Of a DNA stretch of 64,000 nt, positions 61,009 through 64,000 are shown piece after piece. How positions within the stretch are numbered: the first letter of the stretch is position 1; the number at the start of each line of letters is the position of its first letter. This stretch comes from Frigidibacter oleivorans. GTDB taxonomy: Bacteria; Pseudomonadota; Alphaproteobacteria; Rhodobacterales; Rhodobacteraceae. The position numbers and the translations under genes were made by a program. The notes under the pieces were generated by a model. That model did not search any database and was not told where the DNA came from. It saw only the letters and a program-made list of their open reading frames with translations. The stretch is taken from contig NZ_RJRZ01000012.1 of the NCBI RefSeq assembly GCF_003993775.1, positions 40,738 through 104,737 on the forward strand, given 5' to 3'.

Positions 61009-62139
61009 ATGTCTTTGTTGAACGCACAGAACGCGCAAAATGCGCAAAACGCCCAGAATGCGCAGAACGCGCAAAATGCACAGAACGCGCAGAACGCCCA
61101 ATCCGCCGAAGGCACGTGGGGCGCGGGGGTAGGGTCGATGTTGCTGGCCGCGGCCCTGATGCAGGCCCGCGACGGGATCGTCGACGGCGGGCCGCTGCCG
61201 CTGTCGCCGCCGGGGGCGGTAACGCTCGATCCGGTCGGCCGGCTGCTGCGGCTGGACGCGAGCCTGCGCCGCGCGATCCTCGAGGCCGAGCTTCTGGCCG
61301 ATCTCGACTACGAGGTCGAACCGGCGGGGCTCGCCGCCAGCGCCATCACCGTGCTGCGCCGCGAGGCGGGGGCGGCGCCGCGCAGCGCGAGCTATGTGCC
61401 GCTGCTGCGGATCGCCCGGCCCACCGATGCGCAATTCGCCGAACAGGTGCAGCTGGTCGCGGCCTATGCCGATCTGCGGCTGGACCGGATGGCCGAGATC
61501 CAGATCCAGACCGGCGACATCGTCAGCTTCTTTGCCGGCATCCTGCGGATGGAACAGCCGCGGATGAAGCGGACGGGGCTGGTGCTGGGTCTGGCGCTCG
61601 ACATCGCCACGGCGGTGTCGCAGCGGGCGAAGCTGGCGCTGGCGGCGCCGCGCCCCTACCAGTTCTCCACCTCGCTGCAACCGGCGATCCCGGGGCCGGT
61701 GCATGCGTCCTATCCGTCCGGCCATGCGACGCAGGCCTTCACGGTGGCGACGGTGCTGTCGATCCTGTCGGGCGCCGGGGGCGAACCCGCGGCCGACAGC
61801 CAGCTGTTCCGCATGGCGGCACGGATCGCGGCGAACCGCACCGTGGCGGGGGTGCATTATCCGGTGGACAGCGCGGCGGGCGCGGTGATCGGCATCGCGG
61901 TCGGCGGCTATCTGGCGGCGCGGGCGCAGGCGTCGGGGGCGGCGGAGGCCTTCGAGTTCCACGGCGGGGCCTGGGACCTGGCGCCGGGGCCGCGCGACTT
62001 CCACCTTGCCGAACTGCTGGCGGCGCTGGCGGGCGACGGCACCATCGACCGCAGCGCCGGGGGGGCGGTGCTGCAGGCGCCGCTCTTCGCCGGGATCTGG
62101 GCCGAGGCCGTCAAGGAATGGGGCGAGACATGGAGCTGA
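61009..62139 (+). CDS. PAP2/vanadium haloperoxidase-like protein with NAQ repeats
   Basis: A 376-residue protein. After MSLL come nine consecutive Asn-Ala-Gln triplets. From about 185 onward the PAP2/haloperoxidase core appears: KLALAAPRP (K-x6-RP), YPSGHATQAF (PSGH) and NRTVAGVHYPVD (R-x5-H-x3-D), all the vanadate/phosphate-binding residues. There is no signal peptide and no clear membrane segment, which fits a soluble haloperoxidase-type member more than a lipid phosphatase. The ATG at 61009 follows CAGGG. Its end overlaps the S8 protease start by 10 bases. Activity, phosphatase or haloperoxidase, cannot be decided here. Confidence 0.82.
   Translation: MSLLNAQNAQNAQNAQNAQNAQNAQNAQNAQSAEGTWGAGVGSMLLAAALMQARDGIVDGGPLPLSPPGAVTLDPVGRLLRLDASLRRAILEAELLADLDYEVEPAGLAASAITVLRREAGAAPRSASYVPLLRIARPTDAQFAEQVQLVAAYADLRLDRMAEIQIQTGDIVSFFAGILRMEQPRMKRTGLVLGLALDIATAVSQRAKLALAAPRPYQFSTSLQPAIPGPVHASYPSGHATQAFTVATVLSILSGAGGEPAADSQLFRMAARIAANRTVAGVHYPVDSAAGAVIGIAVGGYLAARAQASGAAEAFEFHGGAWDLAPGPRDFHLAELLAALAGDGTIDRSAGGAVLQAPLFAGIWAEAVKEWGETWS
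61021..61101 (+). repeat. Nine 9-base repeats encoding (Asn-Ala-Gln)x9
   Basis: Units of the form AAY-GCN-CAR repeat nine times in frame. Third positions vary (AAC/AAT, GCA/GCG/GCC, CAA/CAG) while the amino acids do not, so the array is not a fresh slippage product; the tripeptide appears to be kept. Confidence 0.9.
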
Positions 62140-64000
62140 CCTGGACCCCCGGCACACCCCCCGCCGGGGCGGTGCCGCCCGTTCTGCATGCCTGGCGCGA
62201 CTGGCAGGCGGCCGGGGCCGCGCCGCATCCCGACGGCAGCCGCCGCGCCGGGCTGGTGGACCTTGCCGCGCGGCTGGAGGCGCGGCTCGACGCACTGGCC
62301 GACCGTCTGACGGGCGAGGGTGAGGGCGCCGACCCCTTCGCCGGGCTGGCCGCGACGCTCGCCGGCATGGCCGGCCTGCCGGGGCAGGACCGGCTGAACC
62401 CGCACCCCGGCTCCTACCGGGCCGGGGACGAGACCCGGCCCGGCGGCGATTTCCTCGACGCGGCGGCGCTGCCCGACGATCCGGCGCGGCTGTCGGTGCT
62501 GGGGGTGATCGACGACGCGATCCCCTTCGCCCACCGGCTGTTCCGCTGTGGGCCGCAGGCGCAGGCCAGCCGCTGCGCCGCGGTCTGGCTGCAGGATGCC
62601 TGGCCCGGACCCGCGGCGCAGGCGCCCGGCGGCGACCTGCCCTTCGGGCGGGAATGGCGGGGCTCCGGCATCGGCGCGATGCTGGACAGGCTGGGCAGCG
62701 CCGCGATCCCGGATGAAGAGACGCTCTACCGCCGCACCGGCGCGCTCGACTTCGCGCGGGATGTCGTGCCCTCGGCCGCCTATGCGCAGGGGCATGGCGC
62801 GGCGGTGGCGGGGCTGGCGGCGGGGCATGACCCCGGCGATCCCCTGGCCGAGCGCGCGGGCCGCGACCACCCGCTGATCGCGGTCAGCCTGCCCGCCGAG
62901 GTGACGCGCGACACGATGGGCAGCCTCGCGCCGCCCTTCCTGATGCTGGGGATCCTGTTCATCCTGCACCGCGCCCGGCGCCTGGCCCGGCGGGTGGAGG
63001 CGCTGCGCGGCCTGCCGCAGGGCAGCCTGCGGCCGCCGGTGACGCTGGTCATCGCCTATGGGGTGACCGCCGGCCCGCGCGACGGCAGCGATCCGCTGTC
63101 GCGGCTGATCGATGCGCTGTCGGGCACCCGCCTGCCGGGGCTGGGGCAGGTGCGCTTCGTGCTGCCCGCGGGCAACCACCGGATGGCGCGGCTGCATGCC
63201 GAACTGGCCCCCGGCGCGCCGGTCGACTGGCTGGTGGCGCCCGATGACCGCACGCCGAGCGCGGTGGAGTTCTGGGGTCCGGTCCGGCCCGCGCCGCCCC
63301 CGCAGCCCGCGCAGCTGACCCTGCGCTGCGCCGGGCTGGCCGCCCCGGTGACGACCGGCTTTGCCGCCGCGGGCGACTGGCAGCGGCTGACCGACGGGGC
63401 AGGGCGCGAGACGGCGCGCGCCTATCACCGGCTGCTGCGGTCGCGGGGCGGCTGGCGCGAGGGGATCGTTCTGGTGTTGCCGCCCACCGCGCCGATGGCC
63501 CCCGGATTGCCGCAGGCGCAGGCCGGGCGCTGGACGCTGGCGGTCTCCGACGCGGACGGGGGTGCGTGGCAGGCCTCGGTCCAGCGCGACGACGCGGTGC
63601 AGGGCTTCCGCCGCGCCGGACATCAGGGCCGCTTCGACGATCCGGCCTTCCGCCACTGGCTGCCCGACGGGCATGTGGCGGGCTTCGATCCGGTCCCGCC
63701 CGCGGGTCCGGTGCGGCGGCAGGGCACGCTCAATGCCTTCGCCTGCGGCGAGGCGCCGCTGCGGGTGGGGGGCGCCTTCGGCGATGGCGGCGACCTGCCC
63801 TATGCGGGGCTGTTGCCGGGGCAGGGCGATCCGCGCTGCGGCGACCTGCGCGCGGTCTGCGAGGCGGGGCATGCGGCACGGGGGATCGCGGCCCCGGCCT
63901 CTCGCAGCGGCGGCGCGGCGCGGCTGACCGGCACCTCGGTCGCGGCGCCGCAGGTGGCGCGCTGGCTGGCGCAGCGGCTGGCCGACGGTGCCGCGCTGCC
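62130..64000 (+). CDS. Subtilisin-family (S8) serine protease, 3' end cut by window
   Basis: An open frame of 623 codons runs off the right edge. Subtilase triad motifs are in order: LGVIDDAIPFAH (Asp near 128), AYAQGHGAAVAGLAAG (His222), the oxyanion-type Asn in LPAGNHR, and TGTSVAAPQVARWL (Ser603). The His-Ser distance is large, with an insertion holding a hydrophobic stretch FLMLGILFILHRARRLARR at about 270-290. No signal peptide is seen at the N-terminus. The ATG at 62130 overlaps the PAP2 gene by 10 bases, so the two are co-translated. The protease could act on the NAQ-repeat protein or be its partner; that is inference. Confidence 0.8.
   Translation, partial: MELTWTPGTPPAGAVPPVLHAWRDWQAAGAAPHPDGSRRAGLVDLAARLEARLDALADRLTGEGEGADPFAGLAATLAGMAGLPGQDRLNPHPGSYRAGDETRPGGDFLDAAALPDDPARLSVLGVIDDAIPFAHRLFRCGPQAQASRCAAVWLQDAWPGPAAQAPGGDLPFGREWRGSGIGAMLDRLGSAAIPDEETLYRRTGALDFARDVVPSAAYAQGHGAAVAGLAAGHDPGDPLAERAGRDHPLIAVSLPAEVTRDTMGSLAPPFLMLGILFILHRARRLARRVEALRGLPQGSLRPPVTLVIAYGVTAGPRDGSDPLSRLIDALSGTRLPGLGQVRFVLPAGNHRMARLHAELAPGAPVDWLVAPDDRTPSAVEFWGPVRPAPPPQPAQLTLRCAGLAAPVTTGFAAAGDWQRLTDGAGRETARAYHRLLRSRGGWREGIVLVLPPTAPMAPGLPQAQAGRWTLAVSDADGGAWQASVQRDDAVQGFRRAGHQGRFDDPAFRHWLPDGHVAGFDPVPPAGPVRRQGTLNAFACGEAPLRVGGAFGDGGDLPYAGLLPGQGDPRCGDLRAVCEAGHAARGIAAPASRSGGAARLTGTSVAAPQVARWLAQRLADGAAL

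Noticed and set aside
61021..61101. CRISPR-like array
   Set aside because: The repeats are 9 bases, contiguous, in frame and inside a gene; there are no spacers.

Overview
The window is GC-rich chromosomal DNA that looks like the family Rhodobacteraceae (Paracoccus/Rhodobacter type, Alphaproteobacteria). Evidence seen in the sequence: a circularly permuted two-piece tmRNA, an alpha-type SspB adaptor, DUF4169, DUF2849, DUF934 and DUF1127 proteins, a perfect FnrL-type box, and the glnB-glnA and rpsB-tsf arrangements common in this group. Almost everything is compact, high-GC housekeeping sequence with frequent 1- to 11-base start/stop overlaps. There is one clear low-GC interruption at about 48.4-51.0 kb.

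Layout. 0-7.7 kb: 3' part of a sensor kinase, mnmH, tRNA-Ile2(CAT), purM-purN, tRNA-Val(TAC), a DUF296 protein and a di-haem cytochrome c peroxidase preceded by an FnrL box. 7.8-15.3 kb: a membrane hydrolase coupled to a P450, chrA, sspB, fumC, an unusual nested inverted repeat, a DUF4169/ribbon-helix-helix pair and a DUF1194 protein. 15.3-25.7 kb: ssrA, a RimB-RimK fusion, ppx/gppA, rlmE, two membrane-linked proteases, marC, an ABC-F factor, ndk, and infC with an ATA start. 25.9-31.4 kb: the assimilatory sulfate-reduction operon cobA-DUF2849-cysI-cysH-DUF934, then fpr, with a divergent Lrp/AsnC regulator. 31.5-38.2 kb: glnB-glnA, nnr, and rpsB-tsf with structured leaders. 38.2-48.4 kb: an orphan LuxR, a FAD oxidoreductase/phosphotransferase pair, ssb, a lytic transglycosylase, a MocR regulator, an aldehyde-dehydrogenase-like fragment, and a polyamine-type ABC operon with no binding-protein gene. 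48.5-51.0 kb: a three-gene low-GC island. 51.4-59.3 kb: DMT transporters, an OmpP1/FadL-like protein, metA (predicted acetyl-CoA type), ppk2 and a TetR regulator. 59.3-64 kb: a winged-helix/TPR regulator divergent from a PAP2/haloperoxidase-like protein with nine NAQ repeats, whose gene overlaps a subtilisin-family protease cut by the window end.

How the genes work together. The sulfur block makes sirohaem precursor (cobA), reduces APS to sulfite (cysH) and sulfite to sulfide (cysI), probably with electrons through fpr; metA would use that sulfide downstream in methionine synthesis. glnB-glnA is the nitrogen sensor/assimilation pair. ssrA, sspB, infC, rpsB, tsf, rlmE, RimK and the ABC-F protein make the window rich in translation and quality-control functions.

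The best candidates for undescribed biology are the low-GC operon (TIGR04255-like protein, HTH protein, unknown protein) with a direct-repeat operator, and the regulator/NAQ-PAP2/S8-protease cluster at the right end. The nested 142-base inverted repeat after fumC and the paired TTAC/GTAA dyads beside the orphan luxR are unexplained non-coding signals.
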